Source: JAQBDA01 sp963709875
GTDB taxonomy: Bacteria; Chloroflexota; Anaerolineae; Anaerolineales; UBA4823
Direction of reading: 5' to 3'
DNA length: 64,000 nt
Assembly (NCBI GenBank): GCA_963709875.1
Contig: CAVPYB010000002.1
Location: 558,001-622,000 of the forward strand
How positions within the stretch are numbered: position 1 is the stretch's first letter; each line of letters opens with the position of its first letter. Shown piece by piece: positions 54,661 through 63,965 of this stretch. A program made the translations under genes and the position numbers. The notes below the pieces were generated by a model. That model was given only the letters and a program-made list of their open reading frames with translations, searched no databases and was not told the origin of the DNA.

Positions 54661-55437
54661 TTATGCCTCATCGCTGCGCGTGCCCGGCTCCAGGTACTGC
54701 ACGCTCTTGAACGGCTTCACCTGCGCGGCGACGTTATCCTTGAGCACGTTGCCGGAGATGTGCATCAGCGTATCGCCGAAGTCGATGTCCTTGCCCATGC
54801 TCGCCAGGCACGGGTAGTGGTGGTGCAGCAGACCGGCTTTCTCTTCGGCCTCGTCCGCTGAGAGACCCACCAGTCCCTGCGCCACGTAGCGGGCGCAGCC
54901 GCACACCGCATCCCGGCGCACCTCGGCGGCAGTAATCTGGCGCGTCTCGGGGTCGACGGTAATCTCCAGCTCTGGCTGCCCGAAGTAGCGGGCGAACTCG
55001 CTGATCAACGGGCTGTCGTAGGACAGGCGTTGGCGTCGCGTCACCCCATAGTCGTTCTCAGTCAGCGAGCACAGCGGCTTGGGCGTGGCGCACTCCACGT
55101 CCATCTTCTCCAACCAACCGCGCAATTGTCGCGCCAGGCCGCGCGGCAGCCAGGCTTCGCTGTCCACCGGCGCTAAGACCGCTCGTGCTCCGGTCATCCC
55201 GGCGACCTCCGGAAGCAGCTCGGCGACGCCTTTATGCTCGGCGAACGACAGGATCAGGTCGCTCTGCGGGAGCGAATCGGGCAGGTAGTCCTCCGGGTAA
55301 TCGATCACCAGCGGGAAGGCAGCCGGAGCTTTCCAGACCTCGATCTGCCATCCCTCCGGGCCATGCTGGCGTATATTTTCGACGTGGCGGGAACCGTACT
55401 CCCCTGAGATGATCGCCAGTATTCGCATATCATGCAC
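54661..55437 (-). CDS. DUF166-family protein
   Basis: The 258-aa protein begins MRILAIISGEYGSRHVENI (an ATG three codons earlier is also possible) and matches DUF166 in style, a family mainly known from methanogens and some anaerobes and once labelled thymidylate synthase-like without proof. Conserved cysteines CGCARYVAQG and a His-rich stretch LLHHHYPCLASM suggest a metal or Fe-S site. No partner gene is adjacent. Function is unknown. Confidence 0.78.
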   Translation of the reverse strand: MHDMRILAIISGEYGSRHVENIRQHGPEGWQIEVWKAPAAFPLVIDYPEDYLPDSLPQSDLILSFAEHKGVAELLPEVAGMTGARAVLAPVDSEAWLPRGLARQLRGWLEKMDVECATPKPLCSLTENDYGVTRRQRLSYDSPLISEFARYFGQPELEITVDPETRQITAAEVRRDAVCGCARYVAQGLVGLSADEAEEKAGLLHHHYPCLASMGKDIDFGDTLMHISGNVLKDNVAAQVKPFKSVQYLEPGTRSDEA

Positions 55438-55529
55438 CGTCCATCATGGATTTCCACACCTACTACGATATCCAAATCATTAACAGGAATCGTCAGGTAT
55501 GGTTTCCCATTATATCCTATGGCAACCGG

Positions 55530-55557
55530 TTCGCAGCGCCTGCTGTTCGGTTATAAT
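55530..55557 (+). promoter_or_regulatory. Putative xylB-lut operon promoter
   Basis: A perfect -10 TATAAT (55552-55557) is preceded by a weak -35 TTCGCA (55530-55535) at 16 bp. It lies 33 bp before the xylB start. No TGTAA-N4-TTACA operator is seen here. Confidence 0.5.
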
Positions 55558-55589
55558 CATGTAATGACAACTTGAATGGAGGCTCACAC

Positions 55590-57113
55590 ATGGCTGGAAG
55601 ATACTTGATGGGGATCGACATCGGAACACAGAGCACCCGCGCCGCCCTGCTGGACCTGGATGGCAAAGTGGTTGCCAGCGCCAGCACCGCCCAGGACATG
55701 CAGACCCCGCGCCCGGGCTGGGCGGAGCAGGACCCGCAGGTCTGGTGGGACAGCACGGTCTCAAATATCCAGCGCACCCTACGCAGCGCGGACATCTCCC
55801 CGCAGCAGATCGCCGGTATAGGGGTCAGCGGGCAAATGCACGGCTGCGTCTCGATCGACGAGAGCGGGGAATTGCTCAGCCACGGTGTGCAGCTGTGGTG
55901 CGATAAACGCAGCGCCGACCTGGTCGAGGGTTTCAAAACTCGCTCCGATGCCTCCCAGGCATACCGCATCGCCGGCAGCCCGCCGGTGGCGAACTGGTTC
56001 GGCTTCAAGATCAAGTGGGTGCAGGTGCACCAGCCAGAGGTGTACGAAAAAGCCTGGAAGTTCATCCTGCCCAAAGATTACATCAACTATAAACTCTCTG
56101 GTGCTATCGCCACCGACCATACCGAAGCCTCCGGCTCCTTCCTGATGGATGCCTTCGAAGATGACTGGTCGCCAACTCTGATCGATCATGTAGGCATCGA
56201 CGCCTCCCTGCTGCCGCCCATCCACGCCAGCTCAGACGTGGTCGGGAGTGTGAACCGGCAGGCGGCCGAGCTGACCGGTCTGGCGGAGGGCACCCCGGTC
56301 GTTGCTGGGGCAGGAGATATGCTATGCATGCTGCTGGCAGCGGGTATTACCCGCCCGGGCACAGCCTCGGACGTGACCGGCACCTCCTCCATCTTCTCGG
56401 TCTTCACCGAAGAGCCGGTCTTCGACAGGCGGCTGATGAACCTGCACCACGTGATGCCGGGCTGGATCCCGTTCGGCATCATCGATTCGGGCGGCGGCTC
56501 GCTCAAGTGGTTCAAAGATTCTTTCTGCCAGAGCGAGGTCGAGCAGGCGCGCAGCAGCGGCGGCGAGGTGTACGACATCCTCAACAGCCTGGCGTCCGTG
56601 GTAGAGCCAGGCGGCGAAGGGCTGCTGTACTACCCCTACCTGATGGGCGAGCGCACACTTGGCACGCCGTATGCCAGGGGCGTGTTCTTCGGCATCACCC
56701 CGCGCACCGGCAAAGGTGAGATGGTACGAGCGATCATGGAAGGCATCACTCTGGAGCTACGGCGCACGCTGGAGATCGTCGAGAATGCGGGTCATACAGT
56801 AGACGTGATCTACCACAGCGGCGGCGGCGCGTACAGCGACGTCTGGTCGCAGATCAAAGCCGACGTTTACCAGAAGAAGGTGGCTGTATTCGAGACCTCC
56901 GAAGGCGGCATCTTAGGCTCGGCCATCCTGGCGGGCGCCGGTGCCGGCCTGTACGAGAGCCCGGCAGCCGGGGTAGAGCACTGCCTTCGTGTGGCAAAGG
57001 AATTCACCCCCAACCCGGGCTTGGGAGGGCGCTACGATTACCTCTTCGAGCTGTTCAAAGACCTGCACGACCGCCTGCAGGAACCCTACAATCGCCTGCC
57101 GGGCATCCCCTGA
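55590..57113 (+). CDS. xylB: Xylulokinase (FGGY family)
   Basis: ATG 55590 is chosen because GGAGG lies just upstream; the protein is 507 aa. The N-terminal phosphate loop GIDIGTQSTRAALLD and the second FGGY half with catalytic Asp near 243 (VAGAGDMLCMLLAAG) are clear. GGGSLKWFKDSF and GGAYSDVWSQIKADV mark the ATP-binding half. The QMHGCV stretch is that of D-xylulose kinases. It makes xylulose 5-phosphate, a transketolase substrate. It is followed by lactate-utilization genes with gaps of 6 and 9 bp. Confidence 0.9.
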   Translation: MAGRYLMGIDIGTQSTRAALLDLDGKVVASASTAQDMQTPRPGWAEQDPQVWWDSTVSNIQRTLRSADISPQQIAGIGVSGQMHGCVSIDESGELLSHGVQLWCDKRSADLVEGFKTRSDASQAYRIAGSPPVANWFGFKIKWVQVHQPEVYEKAWKFILPKDYINYKLSGAIATDHTEASGSFLMDAFEDDWSPTLIDHVGIDASLLPPIHASSDVVGSVNRQAAELTGLAEGTPVVAGAGDMLCMLLAAGITRPGTASDVTGTSSIFSVFTEEPVFDRRLMNLHHVMPGWIPFGIIDSGGGSLKWFKDSFCQSEVEQARSSGGEVYDILNSLASVVEPGGEGLLYYPYLMGERTLGTPYARGVFFGITPRTGKGEMVRAIMEGITLELRRTLEIVENAGHTVDVIYHSGGGAYSDVWSQIKADVYQKKVAVFETSEGGILGSAILAGAGAGLYESPAAGVEHCLRVAKEFTPNPGLGGRYDYLFELFKDLHDRLQEPYNRLPGIP

Positions 57114-57119
57114 TCCGAC

Positions 57120-57863
57120 ATGAATGAAAAAGTCCAACTCTTCGTTACCTGTATCGTCGATACGCTCTACCCGCAGACCGGTGAAGCGGTTTTGCGCGTG
57201 CTGGAGAGAGCCGGAGTGCAGGTAGGTTTTCCATCCGGGCAGACCTGCTGCGGTCAGCCGGCCTTCAACGCCGGTATGCGCCACGAGGCGCGCCAAATGG
57301 CGATACACACCATCCAGGTCTTCGAGACAGCGCCAGGAGCTGTAGTGATCCCCTCCGGCTCGTGTGCCGCTATGATCCGTCACAACTACCTCGAGCTGTT
57401 CGCAGACGACGAACACTGGCTGCCGCGTGCCCGGGCATTGGCCGAGCGCACCTTCGAGTTCACTGAGTACCTGGTGGATCACCTGGGCGTGCTCGACGCC
57501 GGGGCAAATTACCCCGGGAGGATATCCTACCACTCCTCCTGCCACCTGCTGCGCGATCTGGGTGTGAACCGGCAGCCGCGCCAGCTCCTGCAGGGCGTAC
57601 GGGATGCCGAGCTCGTCGAGCTGCCCGGCACGGGCGAGTGCTGCGGCTTCGGAGGCGTCTTCTCGGTCGAGCATCCGGAAATCTCCGCAGCTATGCTGGA
57701 GCGCAAGATCGAAAATATCGAGGCCTGCGGCGCAGAGACCATCGTCTCCTGCGATGCCGGCTGCATCACGCATATCAACGGCGGGCTGCACCGGCAGTGC
57801 AAAACCCAGCGCGTGGTGCACATCGCCGACCTGCTGGATAATCAGGTAAGACCGGAAGTGTGA
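57120..57863 (+). CDS. lutA: Lactate utilization protein A (LutA/LldE), cysteine-rich CCG-domain subunit
   Basis: The 247-aa protein has two CCG repeats, PSGQTCCGQPAFNAG and TGECCGFGGVFSVEHPE, each with partner cysteines (VTCIVDTLYP, SCDAGCITHI), which in this family ligate Fe-S centres. LutA works with LutB and LutC to oxidise L-lactate to pyruvate. It overlaps neither neighbour but is only 6 bp after xylB and 9 bp before the LutB-C fusion gene. Confidence 0.92.
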   Translation: MNEKVQLFVTCIVDTLYPQTGEAVLRVLERAGVQVGFPSGQTCCGQPAFNAGMRHEARQMAIHTIQVFETAPGAVVIPSGSCAAMIRHNYLELFADDEHWLPRARALAERTFEFTEYLVDHLGVLDAGANYPGRISYHSSCHLLRDLGVNRQPRQLLQGVRDAELVELPGTGECCGFGGVFSVEHPEISAAMLERKIENIEACGAETIVSCDAGCITHINGGLHRQCKTQRVVHIADLLDNQVRPEV

Positions 57864-57872
57864 GCCGCAGAT

Positions 57873-59942
57873 ATGCCCACCCCATTTAAATCCAGGATAC
57901 TCAGCGCTCTGGATGATCCTAACCTGCAGAGCGCGCTGGACAACAACAGCCAGCGGCGGCGGGAGGGACGCATGCTGGCCTACGCCTCACTGCCGGAGAA
58001 CCTGCAGGTGATGCGCCGGCGCGCTCATGCGATGCGGGCAGAGGTGATCGCCCATCTCGACCGCTATCTGGAGCAGTTCGTCAGCAACGCGTCCGCCAAC
58101 GGGATGGTTATCCACCATGCCTCCGACGCCGCGGAAGCCAGGCAGATCGTTCTCGACATCGCCCAAGAGAAAAAAGCTCGCCTGGTCGCCAAATCGAAAT
58201 CCATGGTCAGCGAGGAGATCCACCTCAACCCGGCGCTGGAAGCCGCCGGTATAGAGGTGGTCGAGACCGACCTGGGCGAGTATATCGTCCAGCTGCGCGG
58301 CGAGATGCCCGCCCACATCATCACCCCCGCCGTCCACCTGCGTAAAGAAGATGTCGGGCGCACCTTCCAGGATAAGCTCGGGCTGCCCTATACCGAGGAC
58401 GTCACCGTGATGAACGCCGCGGCCCGCCAGCGCATGCGCCGGGTCTTCCTGGAAGCCGACATAGGCATTTCAGGAGTCAATTTCGGCGTCGCCGAGACGG
58501 GTACGCTGGCGCTGGTCAGCAACGAAGGCAACGGGAGGATGGTGCTCAGCCTGCCGCCGGTGCATATCGCCCTGATGGGCATCGAGCGACTGGTGCCCTC
58601 TCTGGATGACCTAGCGCTGATGCTCTACCTGCTGCCGCGCTCAGCGACCGGGCAGAAGCTTTCGGTGTACGTCAGCCTGGTGAACGGACCTACCCCGGCC
58701 TATGATCTGACGAGTGCAACAGAGCGTTCGACAGAACGCCGTTCCGTAGAACGCCATCTCGTTCTGATAGATAACGGGCGGCGCAGGGTTAGCCAGTCTC
58801 CCCTGGCGGAGGCGCTGTACTGCATCCGCTGCGGGAGCTGCCTGAACGCCTGCCCGGTCTTCCGCGAGATCGGCGGTCACGCCTACGTCAGCATCCACGG
58901 TCAGGGCAGCGTCTATCCCGGCCCGATCGGCTCGGTCATTTCCCCGGCGCTGTTTGGCGGATCGGAATTCGGGCACCTGGCGCGCGCCAGCAGCCTGTGC
59001 GGCGACTGCAAAGATGCCTGCCCGGTGGATATCGACCTGCCCAAGCTGCTGCTGCGCGTGCGCGCCGGGCAATCTCCGCTCCCTGAGAAAGAGCAACCGC
59101 CGGCAGTCAGCAAGCCGAACGCGCCCCCCCTGCTGGCCTGGGGGCTGCGCATGTACACCTGGATCGCCGTTTCACCCTGGCGTTTCGCGGCTGCCCAGCG
59201 CCTGGCAGGGATATTTGGCCGGCTGGCAGCGCCATTCGCGCCCTGGATCCGCCTGCCGGCGTTCACAGGCTGGGGCTACTCCAAGGATATCGCCCGACCG
59301 GCATCGCAGACCTTCCACGCCCGCTGGAAGGCGCGCAAATCCTTCGCTGCTGAAGCGGCGGTGGAGCGGGAACCCCAGCCTCCCGGCACTCAGGCGGCAG
59401 AGCCGGAAGCACCAAGCCCGGCAGCGCTGCCCCTCTTGGAGCACTTCAGCAGTGAGCTTGAGGCGCTCGGCGGTACCTGCACCACCTGCACTTCATCCGA
59501 ACTGGCGGGTCTGGTCCTGGATTTCCTGAACCAACGCGGCGTCACCCGCATCCAGGCCTGGGAGAGCGCCCATCTTCCGCAAGGGCTGCTGGAGCACCTG
59601 GCAGGCGCAGGCATTAGGCATCAATTGTATCCAGATCCGGAAATCACAGCCGGGCTGACCGGCGCCGATGGAGCCACCGCCGAGACCGGCACGCTGCTCC
59701 TGACCGACGCCCCGGGACGCCCGATCACTGCCTCGCTGCTGCCGGAGGTCCATATCGCCGTGCTCCCGGCGAGCGTAATTTACGGAGCGATGCCGGAAGC
59801 GCTGCAGATCCCGGGCATCCGCCAGTCCACGCTCGGGGCATTGATCAGCGGCCCATCCCGCACCGCTGACATCGAGATGACGCTGACGATTGGTGTGCAC
59901 GGGCCGCGCGAAGTACATGTCTTCTGCCTATCAGACAGCTGA
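57873..59942 (+). CDS. LutB-LutC fusion, iron-sulfur and LUD-domain lactate utilization protein
   Basis: The 689-aa protein fuses two usually separate subunits. Residues 1-300 are the LutB LUD domain (KARLVAKSKSMVSEEIHLN, GVAETGTLALVSNEGNGRM). Cluster motifs are CIRCGSCLNACPVF near 315 and SLCGDCKDACPVDIDLP near 376. After a Pro/Ala linker, about residues 500-689 form a LutC-like LUD domain (LTGADGATAETGTLLLTDAP, GPSRTADIEMTLTIGVHGPR). It would pass electrons from lactate oxidation to the respiratory chain. One polypeptide would fix the B to C ratio at 1:1. Confidence 0.9.
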   Translation: MPTPFKSRILSALDDPNLQSALDNNSQRRREGRMLAYASLPENLQVMRRRAHAMRAEVIAHLDRYLEQFVSNASANGMVIHHASDAAEARQIVLDIAQEKKARLVAKSKSMVSEEIHLNPALEAAGIEVVETDLGEYIVQLRGEMPAHIITPAVHLRKEDVGRTFQDKLGLPYTEDVTVMNAAARQRMRRVFLEADIGISGVNFGVAETGTLALVSNEGNGRMVLSLPPVHIALMGIERLVPSLDDLALMLYLLPRSATGQKLSVYVSLVNGPTPAYDLTSATERSTERRSVERHLVLIDNGRRRVSQSPLAEALYCIRCGSCLNACPVFREIGGHAYVSIHGQGSVYPGPIGSVISPALFGGSEFGHLARASSLCGDCKDACPVDIDLPKLLLRVRAGQSPLPEKEQPPAVSKPNAPPLLAWGLRMYTWIAVSPWRFAAAQRLAGIFGRLAAPFAPWIRLPAFTGWGYSKDIARPASQTFHARWKARKSFAAEAAVEREPQPPGTQAAEPEAPSPAALPLLEHFSSELEALGGTCTTCTSSELAGLVLDFLNQRGVTRIQAWESAHLPQGLLEHLAGAGIRHQLYPDPEITAGLTGADGATAETGTLLLTDAPGRPITASLLPEVHIAVLPASVIYGAMPEALQIPGIRQSTLGALISGPSRTADIEMTLTIGVHGPREVHVFCLSDS

Positions 59943-60091
59943 GTTTGCGCGGCCGCTGGCAGATTTCACACGCTCAAATAGAAAAAACCTCCTGCGTAAC
60001 GCGTTCCACTATTCAGTGTTCTATCCAATTGAGGAACAAGACCGGCTCAATGCCGGTAAAATCAATCTGTTTAGCAAAGGAGAGTAAGAAA

Positions 60092-60481
60092 ATGAGTAAA
60101 GATCGACCCATTGGTGTAACCGTTTTGGCAATCCTGGCAGGAGTGGCTGCGGTGCTGGCGGCGCTGCACGCCTTGCAGGCACTGGGGATCTTCCCCTACC
60201 TCATCGGTCCATTCACCGTCCATTCGTTCAGCTTCTGGTCCTTCCTGATGTGGGCGCTGATGGTGTGGGTGTGGGTCTGGCTGGTGCGCATGCTCTGGCA
60301 GGTGGACAAGCAGGCCTGGCTGTTCCTGGCGGTGATCACGGTCTTCAACCTGATCCTGGATTTCACCGTCATGCTGGGAGCCGCTTCCTGGTCGGACGTC
60401 AGCCTTAGCTTCATTGTCAATGCCATTATCCTGATCTACATCATGCTGCCCGGTGTAAAGGACGCTTTCGAGGTCAGTTAA
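60092..60481 (+). CDS. Small integral membrane protein
   Basis: The 129-aa protein begins at ATG 60092, preceded by AAAGGAGAG. Four hydrophobic segments are visible: VTVLAILAGVAAVLAALHA, SFWSFLMWALMVWVWVWLV, AWLFLAVITVFNLILDFTV and FIVNAIILIYIMLPG. I do not recognise a named family. It ends a block of plus-strand genes and is followed by a strong bidirectional terminator. Confidence 0.8.
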   Translation: MSKDRPIGVTVLAILAGVAAVLAALHALQALGIFPYLIGPFTVHSFSFWSFLMWALMVWVWVWLVRMLWQVDKQAWLFLAVITVFNLILDFTVMLGAASWSDVSLSFIVNAIILIYIMLPGVKDAFEVS

Positions 60482-60505
60482 TCTGCAATCTATACTCAAC
60501 AATAA

Positions 60506-60540
60506 ACAAAAACGCGCCTTCCAACCAGGCGCGTTTTTGT
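60506..60540. terminator. Bidirectional rho-independent terminator
   Basis: ACAAAAACGCGCC (60506-60518) and GGCGCGTTTTTGT (60528-60540) form a perfect 13-bp stem with a nine-base loop and T5 in both directions, 25 bp after the membrane-protein stop. Confidence 0.92.
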
Positions 60541-60638
60541 TCTACTCGGTTGCTTTTCTCACCTTTTTCCTGTAAAATTTCCCTGAACCACAAATATCCA
60601 TCCAAACCACCTCAGACACGCGATCGGACAGAATTCAA

Positions 60639-61988
60639 ATGAAAAATCATACCTGGAAGATAATTGTCAGCACGCTGCTGATCACCATCCTGGCAGCCCT
60701 GGTGCTGGTCCCCCAAGCCCGGGCGCAAGGCATCATCTACGGCGATGACGTCCCGGCGGGACAAACCGTGGAGAGAAACATCATCCTGATCGGCGATCGC
60801 ATCACCATCGATGGAGACGTAGATGGGGATGTACTGGCCGTAGGCTCGAATATCACCATCAATGGGGAGATCAGCGGCAGCCTGGTCACCGCAGGGCGCA
60901 ATATCACCCACAATGGAAAAGTGGATGGCAGCACCTATGCCGCATCGCTCACCCAGGAGCTTGGGGAGGCGGCTATGCAGGGGCGTGACCTGTATTACAT
61001 CGGCGTCCAGCTCACTTTACAGCCAGGCGCCCAGATCAACCGCGACCTGTTGGCGATCAGCCTTGGTGCGACGTTGGGCGGGAATGTGGGCCGCAATTTG
61101 CGCGCCATCATCGGCCCGCTGGATATCTTCAACGCGTTCCTGCAGATGACGCAGGGCAAGACCCTGCAGGATGTCCTCAACTCCAGCAGCTCGAACCTGG
61201 CCGCTGCTGAGCTTGCGGCCGCTGCTGATCTGGTATCCGGTATTTCACCGCTCAGCAAGGCTTCGATCCCCGCAGTTGGATCCTGGCGGCACCCACAGTA
61301 CGCTGTCGACAGGGTGAACCTGCGCAGGTCATCATTCCAGCAGCTTACCTCTGCCGAGAGCAACCCAGCGCGGGAAGTCCTTCCCCAGACCGGGCGCATC
61401 GATACACCTCGCCTGCTCGATTGGCTGTCAGCCCGGCTGCGCGACTGGGTGACCCTATTGGTGTTTGGCGGTCTGGCAATGCTGCTCTTCAAGCGCTGGT
61501 TCGAACCCTGGGTGGAGAAAGTGCGCAGTGCCCCGCTGGTTGCTTCCGCCTGGGGTCTGGTCGTGGTGGTATTCGGCTTCAGCGCCGCCTTCCTGGCGGC
61601 AATGTTGATCCTGCCCATCGCGCTGTTCTTCTTCGCCCTGACCCTCACGGATCTGGGAGCATCCTGGCTGGCGGTGGGGTATCTAAGCCTGGGGCTGGTT
61701 TTCACCATCTTCCTGATCTTCGTGATTTATATCAGCAAGGCGATCGTCGCCTACCTGGTCGGCAAGCTGATCCTGGACCGGCTTGCACCGCCGCCGGCGA
61801 CGCCATCGATGCGCTACCGGGTGCTGCCGCTCCTGCTGGGCACCTTCATCTACATCCTGGTTATCGCTCTGCCCATTCTTGGCTGGGTGTTCGGCATCAT
61901 CGCCACCTTGTTGGGTATGGGCGCGATCTGGATGACGCTGCGTGAACGGCGCATTGTCGTGGAAGAGACAGCACTCACAGAGCTCTAA
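60639..61988 (+). CDS. Membrane protein with bactofilin-like beta-helix N-terminus
   Basis: The 449-aa protein has a signal peptide (IIVSTLLITILAALVLVPQARA). Residues 45-110 carry polymer-forming-type beta-helix turns (ITIDGDVDGDVLAVGSNITI, then NGEISGSLVTAGRNITHNGK), with more turns around QINRDLLAISLGATLGGNVG. Four or five TM helices follow in the C-terminal 180 residues (LVVVVFGFSAAFLAAMLILP, LGLVFTIFLIFVIYISKAIV). The secreted beta-helix anchored by a membrane domain resembles bactofilin/DUF583-related envelope proteins. It may form a surface scaffold; function is not established. Confidence 0.82.
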   Translation: MKNHTWKIIVSTLLITILAALVLVPQARAQGIIYGDDVPAGQTVERNIILIGDRITIDGDVDGDVLAVGSNITINGEISGSLVTAGRNITHNGKVDGSTYAASLTQELGEAAMQGRDLYYIGVQLTLQPGAQINRDLLAISLGATLGGNVGRNLRAIIGPLDIFNAFLQMTQGKTLQDVLNSSSSNLAAAELAAAADLVSGISPLSKASIPAVGSWRHPQYAVDRVNLRRSSFQQLTSAESNPAREVLPQTGRIDTPRLLDWLSARLRDWVTLLVFGGLAMLLFKRWFEPWVEKVRSAPLVASAWGLVVVVFGFSAAFLAAMLILPIALFFFALTLTDLGASWLAVGYLSLGLVFTIFLIFVIYISKAIVAYLVGKLILDRLAPPPATPSMRYRVLPLLLGTFIYILVIALPILGWVFGIIATLLGMGAIWMTLRERRIVVEETALTEL

Positions 61989-62080
61989 TCCAATAACCGG
62001 AACCCCTGCGGGCTTACTGACGTCTTACCTCCGTTACATAAGGAATTGATTCCATACTGCTTCAAGGAGGAAGGACTTAA

Positions 62081-62875
62081 ATGAAGATCGCAACAATTCT
62101 GCCCACCCTGATCGCCTCGCTGACCCTGCTTTCGGTCGCGCTGACCGCCTGTGCATCCCCTGGTGCTGCCCCGGCTCTCCCGCTGGAAGGCACATACTGG
62201 AGGCTGAGCAGCTTCGTAGATTCTCAAGGTGAGAGACAGAGTCCGCTGCCATCCACTTCGATCGACGCCGTTTTCAGTGAAGGCAAGGTGTCGGGCAGTG
62301 ATAGCTGCAACCAGTACTCGGCTGCCTACCAGCTCAATGGTGACAGAATCTCCATCCAACCCGGGATAACCACCCTGATGGCCTGTCCTGAGCCGATCAT
62401 GGAACAGGCGCAGGGATACATGGCAGCCCTGGCGAGCGCCAGCCGCTATAAAATTACTAATGACACGCTCGAAATCATCGACCAGAGCGGCAATAGCGTG
62501 CTAACCTACACTGCCGGCGAGTCCGGCTTATCCGGCACTAGCTGGACGGCCACTGCATACAACAACGGCAAGGGTGGGGTGACCAGCCTGCTGGGTGGCA
62601 GCGAAATTAGCGCCGAATTTGGAGAGGGCGGCACGCTCAGCGGTCTGGCAGGCTGCAACAACTACACCGCCACCTACACTATCGATGGGGATTCGATCCA
62701 GATCGGGCCGCCCGCCAGCACGCGCAAGATGTGCGCTGAACCCGAGGGCATCATGGAGCAGGAAGCCGCTTACCTGGCTGCCATCCAGGCTGCAGCGACC
62801 TTCGAACGGCGTGGGGACGGCCTGACCCTGCGTGATGCAGATAGCAGCACTCTGGCTAATTACATACAGAGATAA
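62081..62875 (+). CDS. META-domain lipoprotein, two META (HslJ-like) repeats
   Basis: The 264-aa protein has a lipoprotein signal with lipobox LTAC (Cys24). Two META domains follow, each with a YWRLSSF or SWTATAYN start, a GSDSCNQYSA or AGCNNYTATY central motif and a TLMACPEPIMEQ or RKMCAEPEGIMEQ segment. The repeats are probably an internal duplication. HslJ-type META proteins are envelope proteins linked to heat shock and motility in some bacteria. Each repeat has a Cys pair that may form a disulfide outside the cell. Confidence 0.9.
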   Translation: MKIATILPTLIASLTLLSVALTACASPGAAPALPLEGTYWRLSSFVDSQGERQSPLPSTSIDAVFSEGKVSGSDSCNQYSAAYQLNGDRISIQPGITTLMACPEPIMEQAQGYMAALASASRYKITNDTLEIIDQSGNSVLTYTAGESGLSGTSWTATAYNNGKGGVTSLLGGSEISAEFGEGGTLSGLAGCNNYTATYTIDGDSIQIGPPASTRKMCAEPEGIMEQEAAYLAAIQAAATFERRGDGLTLRDADSSTLANYIQR

Positions 62876-62945
62876 ATCCTAGGTGATCAGCTGAAAGTCG
62901 CTTATTCAGCAGACCTGACAGTCTATGTACATGCGAAGAAATCTA

Positions 62946-62972
62946 GTAGGGCAATTTGACAAATTGCCCTAC
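62946..62972. repeat. Dispersed palindromic repeat, copy 2, possible terminator
   Basis: GTAGGGCAATTTG and CAAATTGCCCTAC flank one A in a perfect palindrome, followed by TTTTGC. It lies 70 bp after the META gene and just before the end of the convergent GTPase gene, so it could end both transcripts. Copy 1 is at 45887-45913. Confidence 0.78.
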
Positions 62973-62978
62973 TTTTGC

Positions 62979-63965
62979 TCAAGTGGTCTTGAACTCTACG
63001 ATATCGCCATCCTGAAGCACGTAATCTCGCTGCACCATCTGTCCGTCGAACATCGTGCTGCCCCATACCCGGGCGGATTTCAGGTTATCGTAGAAATCAC
63101 GGTGGATCTTGGCTGCCAGCTCGATCACCGTGCTGCCGTTCTTCAGCACGAACGGGCGCTGCAGGTCTGGCTCTTCCCCGGGCGGTCTGGCGTACACGCG
63201 GATGATATCCAGCCGCTCGTAAATCAGTTCTTTGAAAGCCTGGATGTTCTGGCCGGTGGTCGCGGATACCGGCAGTCGCACCCAATCACCTTCTAACAGC
63301 GCGCAGCAAACCTCATACAGATCTTCCTCACCGGGGTCACACTTGTTCACCAGCAGCACGATGTCCACGAAGGTCATGCGGGCGCCATCCGGATAGGCAC
63401 TCGCGTGGTGGATGGGTGCGATGCGATGCTCCTCCAGGATCGCCAGCGTGTCCTCAAGCTGCTGCAGCGGATCTGCCTGCAGGTCGACCATCAGCAGGAC
63501 AATATCTGCCCGGCGGATCAGGTCGAACAGCCCCGGTTCTACGAATTCCGGGTTCATCGGCGGCGTATCGATCAGCTGCACCTGGATATTCTCGATCGGC
63601 AGCATGCCCGGGGTTGGTTTCCAGGTCGTAAAAGGCGCAGGGGATACTTCCGGGTCTGCGTTGGTGAGATTGGCGATCAGGGAGGATTTGCCCACGTTCG
63701 TCGTCCCGATGACTACTACCTGACCTGCGCCCTCGCTCTCTATGTGGAAAGCCGAGGTATGCGTGCCGTGCTTCTTGCGGGATTGCGCCTCTACCTTAAG
63801 TTTCGACAGCTGGCGGCGCAGGTCGGCGCGCAGCTTATCAGTCCCCTTGTGCTTGGGGACAATGCTGATCATCTCCTCCAGCAGAGCGACCTTTTCCGCG
63901 GCAGACTCGGCCGCGCGGAAGCGCTTGTCAACCTCGAAATAATCTGGAGGCAGGTTGGTTGGCAT
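62979..63965 (-). CDS. TGS-domain GTPase (Obg/DRG-like)
   Basis: The 328-aa protein has P-loop G1 VVIGTTNVGKSSL, a G2/switch region APFTTWKPTPGM, G3 LIDTPPMNPE (DTPP replaces the usual DxPG), and G4 LVNKCD. The C-terminal TGS domain runs from FVLKNGSTVIELAAKIH to VLQDGDIVEF. An N-terminal helical region (residues 1-75) is rich in charged residues. DRG-type GTPases bind ribosomes or RNA. Most known members are archaeal or eukaryotic, while bacterial Chloroflexota and other anaerobes have similar proteins. The cellular role is unknown. Confidence 0.88.
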   Translation of the reverse strand: MPTNLPPDYFEVDKRFRAAESAAEKVALLEEMISIVPKHKGTDKLRADLRRQLSKLKVEAQSRKKHGTHTSAFHIESEGAGQVVVIGTTNVGKSSLIANLTNADPEVSPAPFTTWKPTPGMLPIENIQVQLIDTPPMNPEFVEPGLFDLIRRADIVLLMVDLQADPLQQLEDTLAILEEHRIAPIHHASAYPDGARMTFVDIVLLVNKCDPGEEDLYEVCCALLEGDWVRLPVSATTGQNIQAFKELIYERLDIIRVYARPPGEEPDLQRPFVLKNGSTVIELAAKIHRDFYDNLKSARVWGSTMFDGQMVQRDYVLQDGDIVEFKTT

